Shown piece by piece: positions 16,385-25,059 of a DNA stretch of 64,000 nt. The stretch is taken from NCBI GenBank assembly GCA_910575835.1, contig CAJTGB010000004.1:58784-122783 (forward strand), given 5' to 3'. Each line of letters starts with the position of its first letter. Positions within the stretch are counted from its first letter, which is position 1. The translations under genes were made by a program, and so were the position numbers. Under the pieces are notes generated by a model. That model made no database searches and was not told the DNA's origin. It worked only from the letters and a program-made list of their open reading frames with translations. Origin of the DNA: Lachnospiraceae bacterium. Lineage in GTDB: Bacteria > Bacillota > Clostridia > Lachnospirales > Lachnospiraceae.

Positions 16385-16527
16385 ATATTATGATCTCCTT
16401 TATATTGTGTCGAAGTGTACAGAAGGCTTGACGCCTGGTGTATTGTCTGCATTATATCCGGCGAAGCTCTGCAGAATATAGTATACACGGTACTCCATCA
16501 AACATAGCGGATTTGAGATAATTTGTC

Positions 16528-16549
16528 AATAGAATGCATGTATTCTATT
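16528..16549. promoter_or_regulatory. inverted repeat next to the flagellar-type promoter
   Basis: AATAGAAT (16528-16535) and ATTCTATT (16542-16549) are an exact inverted repeat with a 6-base spacer. It touches the -35 of the promoter at 16548 and could be an operator. Confidence 0.45.
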
Positions 16550-16574
16550 ATGAAGCCTGAATCCCCGCCGATAT
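16548..16574 (+). promoter_or_regulatory. sigma-28-like promoter of the DUF6033 gene
   Basis: TTATGAA (16548-16554), 12 bp, then GCCGATAT (16567-16574). GCCGATAT matches the sigma-D/sigma-28 -10 consensus; the -35 differs from the usual TAAA. The same heptamer, spacing and -10 recur upstream of flgM, which supports the call. Confidence 0.55.
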
Positions 16575-16667
16575 ATTTATATAAAGGTAATTTCGGAGTG
16601 AATGGATTGCAGGATGAGAGGAATTCATTCGTAGAAGAGATGTAGAAGAAGAGGAAGGGGGATCTCT

Positions 16668-17723
16668 ATGCAGGTAAAGAATAACAGGTACTACACAGAT
16701 GCGCAGGCCATAGGATTGTCCCAGGTGAATTCTCAGAAGGAGTCGGATGGCAAGAATACGGCGGAACAGACCGGTGCGGCGTCAATGATGAATTATCTGA
16801 CACAGAAGTATAAGAATATAGATTTTAGCTTCATTTCATTTGATAATAATCGTCAGATCAGTCAGTATGGATCGACTCAGAGGGGAACGAACAATGTGGC
16901 GATCTCGGAGAAGCTGTTGGAGAGGATGAGTACGGATGATAAGCTTCGGCAGCAGGTTGAGGATATTTTGGATCATATGAGCAGTTATCAGAATTCGGCG
17001 AAGGTCGAGGCATTTCTCTGTGATAAGAATCTGGTAGGTATGGGGCTTGTCATTGACGAGGAGGGCCAGGTATCCAAGTGGACGGCTATGAAGGAGAAGG
17101 ATAAGGAGAGTTATCCTACGTGGTGGAGAGATAAGGAGTCGACTTCGTTCTATGCCAATGAGAAGAAGAAGACGCCTAAGACGAGGACCTACAGTTTCTC
17201 GCATACTTCGAATATGATGCGCTTAGCGAGCGCCAGGGATGTGAAGTCGGTCAAGGGCTTGATCTCAGCCAAGTACGGAGAGATGCTGAGGGTTAAGTCA
17301 CAGGTGAGCGATCCGGCTGAGGCGGCGGCGGTGATCCGTAAGATCAAGTCGGTGATCCAGAGCGGGAATATCAAGGTCGCAAGACTTCATAAGGAAGAGA
17401 ACTTAAGGCTTCGCCAGAAGTCAGCAGAGCGTAAGATGAAGGAGAAGCTTGCAAGGCAGCTTGCACAGGAGCTTAAGCGTAAGCAGAGCTCCAGGATGGG
17501 GCAGGAGCGTTGTCAGACCGCCGGTCTGGATGATGTACTGGGGGCTCCGGTCAGTGACGAGAGATTCAGGCAGATCGCGGAGCAGTATGTGGATACCCTG
17601 TCGTCAACGGCATTGGCGGCGGAGATGCCGTCTCTGGGTGTAGCAGCAGCCGGGAGCGGTGTGAGCGTAGAAGTTATGTCAGCGCCGGTGACTTCGGTGG
17701 CATCTATTGATTGTTCGGCGTAA
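16668..17723 (+). CDS. DUF6033 family protein
   Basis: A 351-aa soluble protein beginning MQVKNNRYYTDAQAIG. The core MMNYLTQKYKNIDFSFISFD followed by a strongly basic helical segment (ERKMKEKLARQLAQELKRKQ, about 245-265) and an Ala/Ser/Val-rich end resembles DUF6033 proteins of Lachnospiraceae. Function is unknown. The upstream GCCGATAT-type promoter and the adjacent csrA/fliW genes suggest that it is expressed with late flagellar genes. GGAAGGGGGA precedes the ATG. Confidence 0.65.
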   Translation: MQVKNNRYYTDAQAIGLSQVNSQKESDGKNTAEQTGAASMMNYLTQKYKNIDFSFISFDNNRQISQYGSTQRGTNNVAISEKLLERMSTDDKLRQQVEDILDHMSSYQNSAKVEAFLCDKNLVGMGLVIDEEGQVSKWTAMKEKDKESYPTWWRDKESTSFYANEKKKTPKTRTYSFSHTSNMMRLASARDVKSVKGLISAKYGEMLRVKSQVSDPAEAAAVIRKIKSVIQSGNIKVARLHKEENLRLRQKSAERKMKEKLARQLAQELKRKQSSRMGQERCQTAGLDDVLGAPVSDERFRQIAEQYVDTLSSTALAAEMPSLGVAAAGSGVSVEVMSAPVTSVASIDCSA

Positions 17724-17740
17724 TAGTGATGAATAAGAAA

Positions 17741-17777
17741 AGGGAGTTGCTGGGAAATAATCCTAACAACTCCTTTT
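17741..17777. terminator. bidirectional terminator between DUF6033 and csrA
   Basis: GGAGTTG (17743-17749) pairs with CAACTCC (17767-17773), followed by TTTT on the plus side and a matching T-rich tract (from AGAAAAGGG) on the minus side. It ends both convergent transcripts. Confidence 0.7.
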
Positions 17778-17786
17778 GTCTGCTTA

Positions 17787-18008
17787 TTATTTTTTCTTCA
17801 TGATCTCATCCAAGACCTGTCTGGAAGCAGTTGCGGAAGCCATCTGGTTCTCGGCAGCGGCTTCTTTCAGTTCAGAACGGAGGATCGGTATCTCCTTGGG
17901 AGCGTCGATCGCGAGCTTCACCCAGTCTGTTCCGGTGTCAACGACGGTCAGCGTTATGTTATCATTAATGGAAAGGGATTGCCCCTTCCTGCGTTGCAAT
18001 ATCAGCAT
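17787..18008 (-). CDS. csrA: carbon storage regulator CsrA
   Basis: A 73-aa protein beginning MLILQRRKGQSLSIND with IDAPKEIPILRSEL, the canonical CsrA core. CsrA dimers bind GGA motifs in hairpin loops and block translation; in Bacillus-type bacteria the main target is the flagellin leader. The start at 18008 has AGGAGGG 7 bases before it; the fliW stop is 3 bp upstream, so the two are translationally coupled. Two matching leader hairpins are seen before the flagellin genes in this window (55951-55970 and 63667-63682). Confidence 0.95.
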   Translation of the reverse strand: MLILQRRKGQSLSINDNITLTVVDTGTDWVKLAIDAPKEIPILRSELKEAAAENQMASATASRQVLDEIMKKK

Positions 18009-18011
18009 ACA

Positions 18012-18452
18012 TTAACCCTCCTTACGCATATCGCCAAGGGAATGGCGGAATGTATATTCCGGGTGATCAAGAATCACTTGCTTAGCCTGACGGTTCATTG
18101 CATTGACTGCGAGAGGAGCTTTCAGGTTCACGGTGGATTCTTCGACGGAATCTCGGATTACCCCTATGACATAGAAGGAAATGTCGTCTATGGAATCTGC
18201 ACCAAGCTCTTTTAATTCATGAGAAGGGAGGAGCGGTGCGTAGTCCGGGAATATTGTAAACGGATTCATCAATATAAAGGAAAGTGTTTCGTCTGCCAGA
18301 CATTGGAGAGAGATCATAGAGTCGTCATTCTCCTGAAATGGGATGGGCAGATACTCTGTAAAGCTTTCAAAACCGATCAGTCCATTGATGATATGAATTG
18401 TCTCTTTCTCTTCATAGGAAATAGGTCCAAAGTATTTTGCATTAATATTCAA
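18012..18452 (-). CDS. fliW: flagellar assembly factor FliW
   Basis: A 146-aa FliW homologue (start INAKYFGPISYEE, then NGLIGFESFTEYLPIPF and LMNPFTIFPDY). FliW binds flagellin and, when free, binds CsrA and relieves repression of flagellin translation. The initiation codon is TTG (18452-18450) with AGGAGG 8 bases upstream; no in-frame ATG fits. It lies downstream of a terminator (18511-18543), so it is read either by read-through or from its own promoter in the short gap. Confidence 0.93.
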   Translation of the reverse strand: MNINAKYFGPISYEEKETIHIINGLIGFESFTEYLPIPFQENDDSMISLQCLADETLSFILMNPFTIFPDYAPLLPSHELKELGADSIDDISFYVIGVIRDSVEESTVNLKAPLAVNAMNRQAKQVILDHPEYTFRHSLGDMRKEG

Positions 18453-18510
18453 ATGTGATACCTCCTGGGAATCCGAAAATCTGCTGATAGCGAGATTGGA
18501 TTCTGTAATA

Positions 18511-18543
18511 TTAAAAAGTAAGGGCTTTGTTCTAAGCCCTTAC
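18511..18543 (-). terminator. terminator of the flgM-flgN-flgK-flgL-DUF6470 operon
   Basis: On the minus strand GTAAGGGCTT (18543-18534) pairs with AAGCCCTTAC (18527-18518), and TTTTTAA follows (18517-18511). The stop codon of the DUF6470 gene lies at the edge of the left arm. It separates the hook-associated genes from fliW-csrA. Confidence 0.85.
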
Positions 18544-19137
18544 ATCGATTGGTTCATAGTTTGGATCTGCACTCGGCGGAACGTAGATAGGACCGCCAAC
18601 ATATTCAATTCGAACTTCTGGACGCTGTGTGATTGACATCTCAATATTGCCAGGTATAAACTCAAAGTTGCCATTCGCTATCTTCAAATCAAAGTTCAAT
18701 TTATCCATCTCATAATTGATTGTTAGATCAGCGGCCTCATAGCTGATGTCCACAGGCGCGGATGGTGTGAATCCGAGCTGGAATTCGCCGGTAGGAGCGG
18801 CAGTCCTCTGCTGCATGATCTGTCCGATAACATCTTCGCCGATCTTGGCGTTCAGTAACAGGTGTCCTTCTTGTGCCATCTGGGCGGTGGCATTATATGC
18901 GGCTTCCTTGCCTTTCTGAGCAGTCTGCGCAACGCTTCTGGCAGTAGTAGGAACGACAGAATTCCTTGCCTCTGATGAATCCAGATGCAATTTGACAGGA
19001 CGGCTTTTGATGGAGAGACCGCCTTCATTTCGGCTGATTTCTAACTCAGCTTTGGAACGGGAATATTCCAATCGTGCATTATTGATCTTTAGTTCATATT
19101 GAATAGGAACTGTTGTTATTCTAATGAGTTGATTCAT
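18532..19137 (-). CDS. DUF6470 (YviE-like) flagellar-locus protein
   Basis: A 201-aa protein in the exact place of Bacillus subtilis yviE, between flgL and fliW. It opens IRITTVPIQYELKINNARLE, followed by a KAELEISRNEGGLSIKS segment and PVDISYEAADLTINYEMDKL, the alternating hydrophobic pattern of DUF6470. The function of YviE-type proteins is not established. AAAGGAGG lies 9 bases before the ATG. Position and strand make it the last gene of the flgM operon. Confidence 0.8.
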   Translation of the reverse strand: MNQLIRITTVPIQYELKINNARLEYSRSKAELEISRNEGGLSIKSRPVKLHLDSSEARNSVVPTTARSVAQTAQKGKEAAYNATAQMAQEGHLLLNAKIGEDVIGQIMQQRTAAPTGEFQLGFTPSAPVDISYEAADLTINYEMDKLNFDLKIANGNFEFIPGNIEMSITQRPEVRIEYVGGPIYVPPSADPNYEPIDVRA

Positions 19138-19173
19138 ACAAGTATACCTCCTTTCTCATTCCTTTTTTAAATA

Positions 19174-20256
19174 TTAATTCATAAAATCAATAAACGAAGG
19201 TGTTAATATATTATTACCAACCTTTAATGCTGAATTGTAAGCATATTGGGCCCAAGAGAAGTTCATAATCGCTTCTGCCATATCTACGTTCACAACGTTG
19301 TCGATCTGCTGGGTAAGATTAATCTCATTGGTCTGCAGACGATCGGCGGTAGTTGTCAGGAACTCCGTATTGGTTCCAAGGGTCGTTACATGTTTAAGAA
19401 CATCGCTGCGGCGCTCATCAAACTTGCCTAAGAGATCCTTATACTTATCATAATCAAAATCCGGCTGCTTTAAGGTATTGGCAATCTCACCAATCAGAAG
19501 AAGCATATTCTTCGGTGTTGTAGTTCCATCAGCATTTGTATATTCGCCAAAACCTACTAAATTAATGCCAGGTAGGCTGATATTAAAGGCGCTTGAAGCA
19601 TCTACATTAACGGCAGAAGAAGCGTCACTAGTTTTAGAATTAAGTGTAAGTCCGAATCCTAAATCAACAAAAGAAGAATCTTTGGATAACTCTTCCAATC
19701 GTTGAGCAGCATTGTTAGTATCAACTGTACCATCAGCTTTATAAAGATTACCTGTAGTTACGTCAACATTTCGGTATAACAACACTTGTTTACCATTGGC
19801 ATCTGTTGTCATTCTGAAAGGAGGATTCATACCGTCGCTTCCTGCAAATACATACTTCTCCTCGTAGCTGGCATTCAGACTCAGGAGAATACTTTCCTGT
19901 GCGCCGCGCCAAGCTTCCGCGTAGGTCTTACGCGTCTCAATGGAACCATTCGTTCCGTTCAGAGCTTCAATTCCGTAGTGCTTGCTCAGGTTCAAGGAAA
20001 TGTTATTGATCTGCATTGCAGCGTCTTCCTGTGCGTCCTGGTAAGACTGAATGTCCTTCACAAGATTCAGGAAATCCTCATTCCTTGCGTACTTGCGGTT
20101 CAATACAGCAGCACGTAACGCGCTGGAAGGATCTTCCATAGTGGAATTGAATTTTCTCTGTGTCATAACCTGAGTTCTTGCGACATCCAGATTCGACATA
20201 GAGGTTGCCAGATTAGATTTATAATTTCTTAAAATTGCATTTGTTGTGATTCTCAT
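19174..20256 (-). CDS. flgL: flagellar hook-associated protein 3 (FlgL)
   Basis: A 360-aa FlgL/HAP3, which joins the hook to the flagellin filament with FlgK. The flagellin-like N-terminal coiled region is seen in MRITTNAILRNYKSNLATS and RTQVMTQRKFNSTMEDPSSA, and the C-terminal coil in VNVDMAEAIMNFSWAQYAYN with SALKVGNNILTPSFIDFMN at the end. The middle is a variable domain. AGGAGG precedes the ATG. It starts 13 bp after flgK. Confidence 0.95.
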   Translation of the reverse strand: MRITTNAILRNYKSNLATSMSNLDVARTQVMTQRKFNSTMEDPSSALRAAVLNRKYARNEDFLNLVKDIQSYQDAQEDAAMQINNISLNLSKHYGIEALNGTNGSIETRKTYAEAWRGAQESILLSLNASYEEKYVFAGSDGMNPPFRMTTDANGKQVLLYRNVDVTTGNLYKADGTVDTNNAAQRLEELSKDSSFVDLGFGLTLNSKTSDASSAVNVDASSAFNISLPGINLVGFGEYTNADGTTTPKNMLLLIGEIANTLKQPDFDYDKYKDLLGKFDERRSDVLKHVTTLGTNTEFLTTTADRLQTNEINLTQQIDNVVNVDMAEAIMNFSWAQYAYNSALKVGNNILTPSFIDFMN

Positions 20257-20269
20257 ATTAGACCTCCTG

Positions 20270-21949
20270 TTACCTTCCGACTACGCCGGTTCTGTTGATC
20301 AATACATCAAGAGCTTCATCCAATGTTGTCATAAGTCTTGCAGCAGCAGTATATGACTGATTATAATGCAGCAGATTCATACCCTCTTCATCCAACTGTA
20401 CGCCTGATACGCCGTCTCTTGAATTGGATGTCTGGTTCAGCACAGATATCTGATTGGCTAACATGGTACTTTCTGATTTATAATCAGTACCTAAGGTTGC
20501 TTCAAGATTAGCGAAACAATCATGGAAACTTCCCGTGAAGAACTTGACGTCTCTTGTTGTAGTTCCATCCTTTACTTCAACCGTGAAACCAATATCCTTT
20601 TCCAAGAGTTTAACCATGTTCAGGATATTTTCATTCGCTGTAGAACCTGTTTCCTGATTAGTAACAACGTAATTGTTGGAAGCTGTAATCTTATAGGAAC
20701 CGTTTGCCCAACCGCTTGCGATCTTGATATTGGAAGCAGAAAACGGTAATGAATCATCCTTTTTTTCAAATAAAGGATAGGCATAAACATCGTTTCCGTC
20801 TGCATCTTTATAGGGTTGATTAGTTGTTTCATCTATTAAAAATTTTCCGCCTGGCGGAACTATAATATTACCATCTTTGTCTTTTAAATTAGTAGGATTT
20901 CCGTCCTTATCTCTCGGAATATTCATCTCATTAAACTTCTCGGCAAAAGTAGCTACCAGAGAATCTAATGCCTTCTCGTAATACCCAATACCTCTGAAAT
21001 CACTGCCGTCAAAATCACCTGATTTATTGATCAGATCAAGAGTTCCCTTCAATGTACCGGATCCCAGGACATCTGTGATATCGGCCGTGCTTCCCTTAGC
21101 ATCCGCTAAGATCAGCTTAGCGGATTTGTCGTTGATAATAGTATCAAACTTGGCAGCGCGGCTATCAGAAATCAAGGAATGCTTTACACCGTTAGAATCT
21201 GTGAAATTCACATCCAGAATCTCAACATATTGATTAGGTCCGATTTCCTCATCTCTGTATTTTACTGAGATTGGCAGATAACTTCCTAATTCATCCAACA
21301 GAGAGTTTCTCTGATCCTGCAGTTCAAGAGCAGGATTGCCAAGAATCTGACTGTTCTTAATGCTTACATTCAGATTAGCAATATTTTCCAAGATCTGGTT
21401 CACATCCGCAACATCCGTCGTAGCAAAACCGGTCTGTACATCGTCTCGCACATCCTGGAGACGAACAGAGTTATCGCGGAACAGATTCAATAGAATCTGC
21501 ATCTTGGAACGCACCATTGCGTCATTCTCATCATTGGCGATACCTTGCGGAGTAGACAGTGTATTAAGAGCGCTGGTAAGAGCGATAAAAGCATCTCGTA
21601 CACCGGACATAGTGGCTTCGTCAAAGATAGGTGTCAACTGCTCGAAGCCGGCTGCATGGGCGTCAGAAGTTCCCAGCTTACTGATCTGAGAACGATACTG
21701 AGCATCCAAAAACGGATCCCGAAGCTGGGAAACCCCTGTCATCTCTACACCAAAACCAACCTTGATATTGGACTTGGAATTGTAGTAATCACCTTTCTGT
21801 GTATTCAAGCTGGCAATATCCAGACGTTGTCTGGTATAGCCGGGGGTGTTAATATTCGTAATATTCTGACCGGTCACGTCAAGGGCACGCTGGCTGGCGG
21901 CCATACCTAACTGGGCAGTGGTGAATCCGGCAAATGTAGAACGTATCAT
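20270..21949 (-). CDS. flgK: flagellar hook-associated protein 1 (FlgK)
   Basis: A 559-aa FlgK/HAP1. The N-terminal rod/hook motif is clear (STFAGFTTAQLGMAASQRAL, then DVTGQNITNINTPGYTRQRLD), and the C-terminal end carries GVSGVQLDEEGMNLLHYNQS with YTAAARLMTTLDEALDVLIN. It is secreted through the flagellar export gate and caps the hook before FlgL and flagellin. AGGAGGAGGA precedes the ATG at 21949, 21 bp after flgN. Confidence 0.96.
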   Translation of the reverse strand: MIRSTFAGFTTAQLGMAASQRALDVTGQNITNINTPGYTRQRLDIASLNTQKGDYYNSKSNIKVGFGVEMTGVSQLRDPFLDAQYRSQISKLGTSDAHAAGFEQLTPIFDEATMSGVRDAFIALTSALNTLSTPQGIANDENDAMVRSKMQILLNLFRDNSVRLQDVRDDVQTGFATTDVADVNQILENIANLNVSIKNSQILGNPALELQDQRNSLLDELGSYLPISVKYRDEEIGPNQYVEILDVNFTDSNGVKHSLISDSRAAKFDTIINDKSAKLILADAKGSTADITDVLGSGTLKGTLDLINKSGDFDGSDFRGIGYYEKALDSLVATFAEKFNEMNIPRDKDGNPTNLKDKDGNIIVPPGGKFLIDETTNQPYKDADGNDVYAYPLFEKKDDSLPFSASNIKIASGWANGSYKITASNNYVVTNQETGSTANENILNMVKLLEKDIGFTVEVKDGTTTRDVKFFTGSFHDCFANLEATLGTDYKSESTMLANQISVLNQTSNSRDGVSGVQLDEEGMNLLHYNQSYTAAARLMTTLDEALDVLINRTGVVGR

Positions 21950-21970
21950 AGATATCCTCCTCCTGATCTA

Positions 21971-22441
21971 TTATACGGAGCGGCTTGTAAAGCGCTTCCG
22001 GTTGTCGTTGTCATTCTTCTTACCTGCTGCAGTATAGGTATCCTGACCGGGCCCCTCCGCAGCGAGGGCTGATTGTATCATATGAAGATTCACTTCAATG
22101 ATGTTCTTGGCGCTGTCACTTACGGAACGGAAGGCAGTAACCCGTTCGGATAGCTGGTCAAACAAAGGCTTCAAAGAAGCCGCTGTCTCTGACGGAGCTT
22201 CCTCAAGGATCCGGCGGAAAGTAAAACCTTCCATACCGAGACGCTTCTGTTCTGTCTCGCGCTTTTGCTCCAGACCACGTAATTGAAGAACGGCAGCCTG
22301 TTCCTTGTGCATGCAGTCTTCCACGAATGTGACGCGGTTCTTGACGGCTGCATCAAGTTTCTCCTGTTCAATCGAAATCAAATGGTCAAAAAGAGTGATA
22401 AATTCTTCAATTACTTTGGTAAATGCAGTAAAATCATTCAT
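21971..22441 (-). CDS. flgN: FlgN-like flagellar export chaperone
   Basis: A 156-aa all-helical protein beginning MNDFTAFTKVIEEFITLFDH, the FlgN family, which holds FlgK and FlgL in a soluble state before export. The family signature is weak but the position between flgM and flgK is diagnostic. The ATG at 22441 lies 11 bases after AGGAGG; a TTG at 22447 (spacing 5) in the same frame is an equally possible start. It follows flgM closely. Confidence 0.85.
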   Translation of the reverse strand: MNDFTAFTKVIEEFITLFDHLISIEQEKLDAAVKNRVTFVEDCMHKEQAAVLQLRGLEQKRETEQKRLGMEGFTFRRILEEAPSETAASLKPLFDQLSERVTAFRSVSDSAKNIIEVNLHMIQSALAAEGPGQDTYTAAGKKNDNDNRKRFTSRSV

Positions 22442-22456
22442 ACTCAATATGTCCTC

Positions 22457-22759
22457 CTATAGCAGCAACATCCTTGCCGCTATGGCATGGGCATCAACAT
22501 GATACGTTTTTGCGGTGATCTGCTCCTGAAGATTATGAAGCTTATCTGCCGATGCGGTATCCTTCATCTCGGAAGACAGCCGCCGGGAAACATCTTTGGC
22601 AAATGTACGCTCTTCGATCTGCCTTGGATCAGACTTTATAATAACAGCATCAAAGTTGTGTCCATCATTGGAAACTGCAGAAGGAGTAGAATTGTCCTTG
22701 GTATGAATACGCAAATCCGCATAATTATTCATTACATTATTGTTAGTAGTTATTTTCAT
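22457..22759 (-). CDS. flgM: anti-sigma-28 factor FlgM
   Basis: A 100-aa protein with a disordered N-terminus and a helical C-terminus (DPRQIEERTFAKDVSRRLSS, then YHVDAHAIAARMLL), the FlgM pattern. FlgM binds and inactivates sigma-28 until it is exported through the finished hook. AAAAAGGAG lies 6 bases before the ATG. A GCCGATAT-type promoter at 22879-22905 precedes it, which fits the autogenous sigma-28 control known for flgM operons. It is the first gene of flgM-flgN-flgK-flgL-DUF6470. Confidence 0.88.
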   Translation of the reverse strand: MKITTNNNVMNNYADLRIHTKDNSTPSAVSNDGHNFDAVIIKSDPRQIEERTFAKDVSRRLSSEMKDTASADKLHNLQEQITAKTYHVDAHAIAARMLLL

Positions 22760-22878
22760 ACTGTACTCCTTTTTGGGATATTGTGAACTCTGTTAACGGA
22801 TAAATCATGTTAAATTCTGTCGATAAATAAGTGCTGCCGATCACCGTTAACCGAGCCAGTTATCTTGCTATATTATGA

Positions 22879-22905
22879 ATATCGGCACAACTTTCGGATT
22901 CATAA
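22879..22905 (-). promoter_or_regulatory. sigma-28-like promoter of the flgM operon
   Basis: On the minus strand TTATGAA (22905-22899), 12 bp, then GCCGATAT (22886-22879), about 120 bp before flgM. Identical -35 heptamer, spacing and -10 to the promoter at 16548-16574. Confidence 0.6.
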
Positions 22906-22952
22906 CACTTAATAAAAGAAACTTGGCATCTGTTCGGAACAGTTTATTTAAT

Positions 22953-24068
22953 TTATTTTTTGAGATGATTCATCAGGACGGAGGCAATATTTTCACAGGA
23001 AGCCTGCGTGCATACGGCGCCGATATTATATGCAACCATAGGCATTCCGTATACGACACAAGAGTCCTTATCCTGCCCGATGGTGAATGCCCCGCTCTGA
23101 CGCATCTTAAGAAGACCGTCCGCACCGTCGCGTCCCATACCGGTCATAATGATACCGACCTTGTTGATCGCGACATTTTTCGCAATAGAATCGAACAGCA
23201 CATCAACAGAAGGACAATGGCCGCTTACCTTGGCGCCCGGACGGCACTGTACCATATAATTGCGTCCGGAACGGACAACTTCCATCTGTTTGGCGCCGGG
23301 AGCGATCAGGGCCAGCCCGGGCTTAATGATGTCTCCGTGTTTGGCTTCGCGTACTTCCATGCTGCAGATTCGGTTCAGACGCTGAGCATACATGGCTGTA
23401 AATCCTTCCGGCATATGCTGGGTGATGACCATTCCCGGGATGTTGCCGGGGAGCCTCTTTAAGACTTCAAGGGTTGCTTCGGTTCCGCCGGTAGACGCGC
23501 CCAGTCCGATGATCGTGGAATCAAGTACATTGCGTGGCAACGGAGGGAACGGCATCGGCTTGGCAGCGGCCTGTGATGAAGACGGCATCGGCGCCTGTGC
23601 CTGTGCTGCAGGCCGTCCGTGCTGCTGCGGCTGAGATTGAGGGGCTGGCGCAGCGGATGGAGAACTGATGCGTACCTTCGCTTTTGCCGCGGTCTTTACC
23701 TTCAGTGCAAGAGATGCAAAGAAAGCATCTTTGGAATTCTGAACGCTCATATCAGGCTTGCGCACGAAGTCAACGGCGCCGGCTGACAGCGCATCAAAAA
23801 CACTCAGATTCAGAGAAGATACAAGAACTACCGGGAGCGGATTCGTGGGAAGCAGCTGCTTCAAGAATTCAATACCGTTAAGTCCGGGCATCTCTACGTC
23901 CATAGTGAGGACGTCAGGCTTCAGTTGAGGGATCTTCAGCTTGGCGTCATATGCATTGATCGCATAGCCGATGATCTCAATGCCAGGCTGTGAAGACAAA
24001 TTCTGCATGATCGCTTGTCTGAACAGAGAAGAGTCATCAACAACCAGTACCTTAATTGAATTATTCAT
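22953..24068 (-). CDS. cheB: protein-glutamate methylesterase CheB
   Basis: A 371-aa two-domain protein. An N-terminal receiver (KVLVVDDSSLFRQAI, phospho-acceptor in DVLTMDVEMPGLNG) is joined by a Pro/Ala/Gln-rich linker (about residues 135-185) to the CheB methylesterase domain. The catalytic serine is in GASTGGTEA, the histidine in ITQHMPEGF and the aspartate in GMGRDGADG. It demethylates and deamidates chemoreceptors. It starts 115 bp after cheR. Confidence 0.95.
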   Translation of the reverse strand: MNNSIKVLVVDDSSLFRQAIMQNLSSQPGIEIIGYAINAYDAKLKIPQLKPDVLTMDVEMPGLNGIEFLKQLLPTNPLPVVLVSSLNLSVFDALSAGAVDFVRKPDMSVQNSKDAFFASLALKVKTAAKAKVRISSPSAAPAPQSQPQQHGRPAAQAQAPMPSSSQAAAKPMPFPPLPRNVLDSTIIGLGASTGGTEATLEVLKRLPGNIPGMVITQHMPEGFTAMYAQRLNRICSMEVREAKHGDIIKPGLALIAPGAKQMEVVRSGRNYMVQCRPGAKVSGHCPSVDVLFDSIAKNVAINKVGIIMTGMGRDGADGLLKMRQSGAFTIGQDKDSCVVYGMPMVAYNIGAVCTQASCENIASVLMNHLKK

Positions 24069-24129
24069 ATAACATTCCTTTCTTACGCTCGCTATGGCGT
24101 AGCTGTTATTAAAATTATTGTGGCATCAA

Positions 24130-24154
24130 CAATTCAAAAGCCGCTTCTGAATTG
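24130..24154. repeat. hairpin between cheR and cheB
   Basis: CAATTCA (24130-24136) and TGAATTG (24148-24154) enclose a further AAGC/GCTT pairing. It could reduce read-through from cheR into cheB; no T-run of note. Confidence 0.4.
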
Positions 24155-24183
24155 TCAAAAGCAGCTTAGTATTATTAGTTTAT

Positions 24184-24996
24184 TTAAACTTTTCGATAAG
24201 TAGCAGGTTTTAGATACTTGTAAGGCGTTGTCGCCTTATTCAGACTCTCCGAGTGGCCGATCAGAAGATAGCCGCCGGGATTCGTCGCATCGTAAAACCG
24301 CTTTACTAACGCCTCTTTTGTTGGCTGGTCGAAGTAGATCATTACATTTCTGCAGAAGATCACATCGAATTTTAAGCGGAAACGAATCGGATCCATTAAA
24401 TTAAACGTGCGGAAGATCACGTTGGACTTGATCTCAGGAGCCACGGTGTAAGTGCCGGGCTGTCCGGTGGAACGGAAATACTTGGATTTCCAGCCGGGTG
24501 AGAGTTCCTTCAGAGAATCTTCGTCATAAACGGCGTTCTTGGCGGCGATCAGAGCATTCTGGGAAATGTCAGTCGCGAGAACCCGGGTATCCCAGGCGGA
24601 AGCCTTGGCGCCGAAAAATTCCTTGATAATCATGGAGATCGTGTAAGGCTCTTCGCCGGAAGAGCAGGCAGCGCTCCATATACTGAGTACCTTGTCCTTC
24701 TTTGTCTCTACGAGATAGGGGAGAATCGTGTCCTTGAACAGTTCAAAATGAGCGCCCTCCCTCATGAAAAACGTATAATTGGTAGTAAGCTTATTCAGCA
24801 TCAGTTCGAGATCTTCCGGCTTCTTATTCGTGACCAGGTTGTCGATATACTGTTCAAAAGAAGAAAAGCCCATGGACAAGATCGTATTCGAAAGCCGGCC
24901 GATGATCAACTGACGCTTTTTCGACAGGTCAATTCCATAATTCTGGTGTACAAACGTTACTAAACGTTGGAAGTCCTTGTCATTGATTGTTAACAT
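24184..24996 (-). CDS. cheR: chemotaxis protein methyltransferase CheR
   Basis: A 270-aa CheR. The helical N-terminal domain (DKDFQRLVTFVHQNYGIDLS) precedes a SAM-binding domain with IWSAACSSGEEPYTISMII, DTRVLATDISQNAL, NVIFRTFNLMDP and FDVIFCRNVMIYFD. It adds methyl groups from S-adenosylmethionine to glutamates of chemoreceptors. AAAGGAGC precedes the ATG. It lies 63 bp after cheW in a cheA-cheW-cheR-cheB order. Confidence 0.96.
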   Translation of the reverse strand: MLTINDKDFQRLVTFVHQNYGIDLSKKRQLIIGRLSNTILSMGFSSFEQYIDNLVTNKKPEDLELMLNKLTTNYTFFMREGAHFELFKDTILPYLVETKKDKVLSIWSAACSSGEEPYTISMIIKEFFGAKASAWDTRVLATDISQNALIAAKNAVYDEDSLKELSPGWKSKYFRSTGQPGTYTVAPEIKSNVIFRTFNLMDPIRFRLKFDVIFCRNVMIYFDQPTKEALVKRFYDATNPGGYLLIGHSESLNKATTPYKYLKPATYRKV

Positions 24997-25059
24997 ATTC
25001 TGCTGCTCCTTTGTATTTCTCGGGTAGGAACCGTTAAAGACTGATTCTTTAACAATTCC

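Noticed and set aside
22810..22835. Plus-strand GTCGATAA resembling a sigma-28 -10 box
   Set aside because: No plus-strand gene lies downstream for several kilobases and the -35 spacing is off by one or more; the minus-strand GCCGATAT nearby is better placed for flgM.
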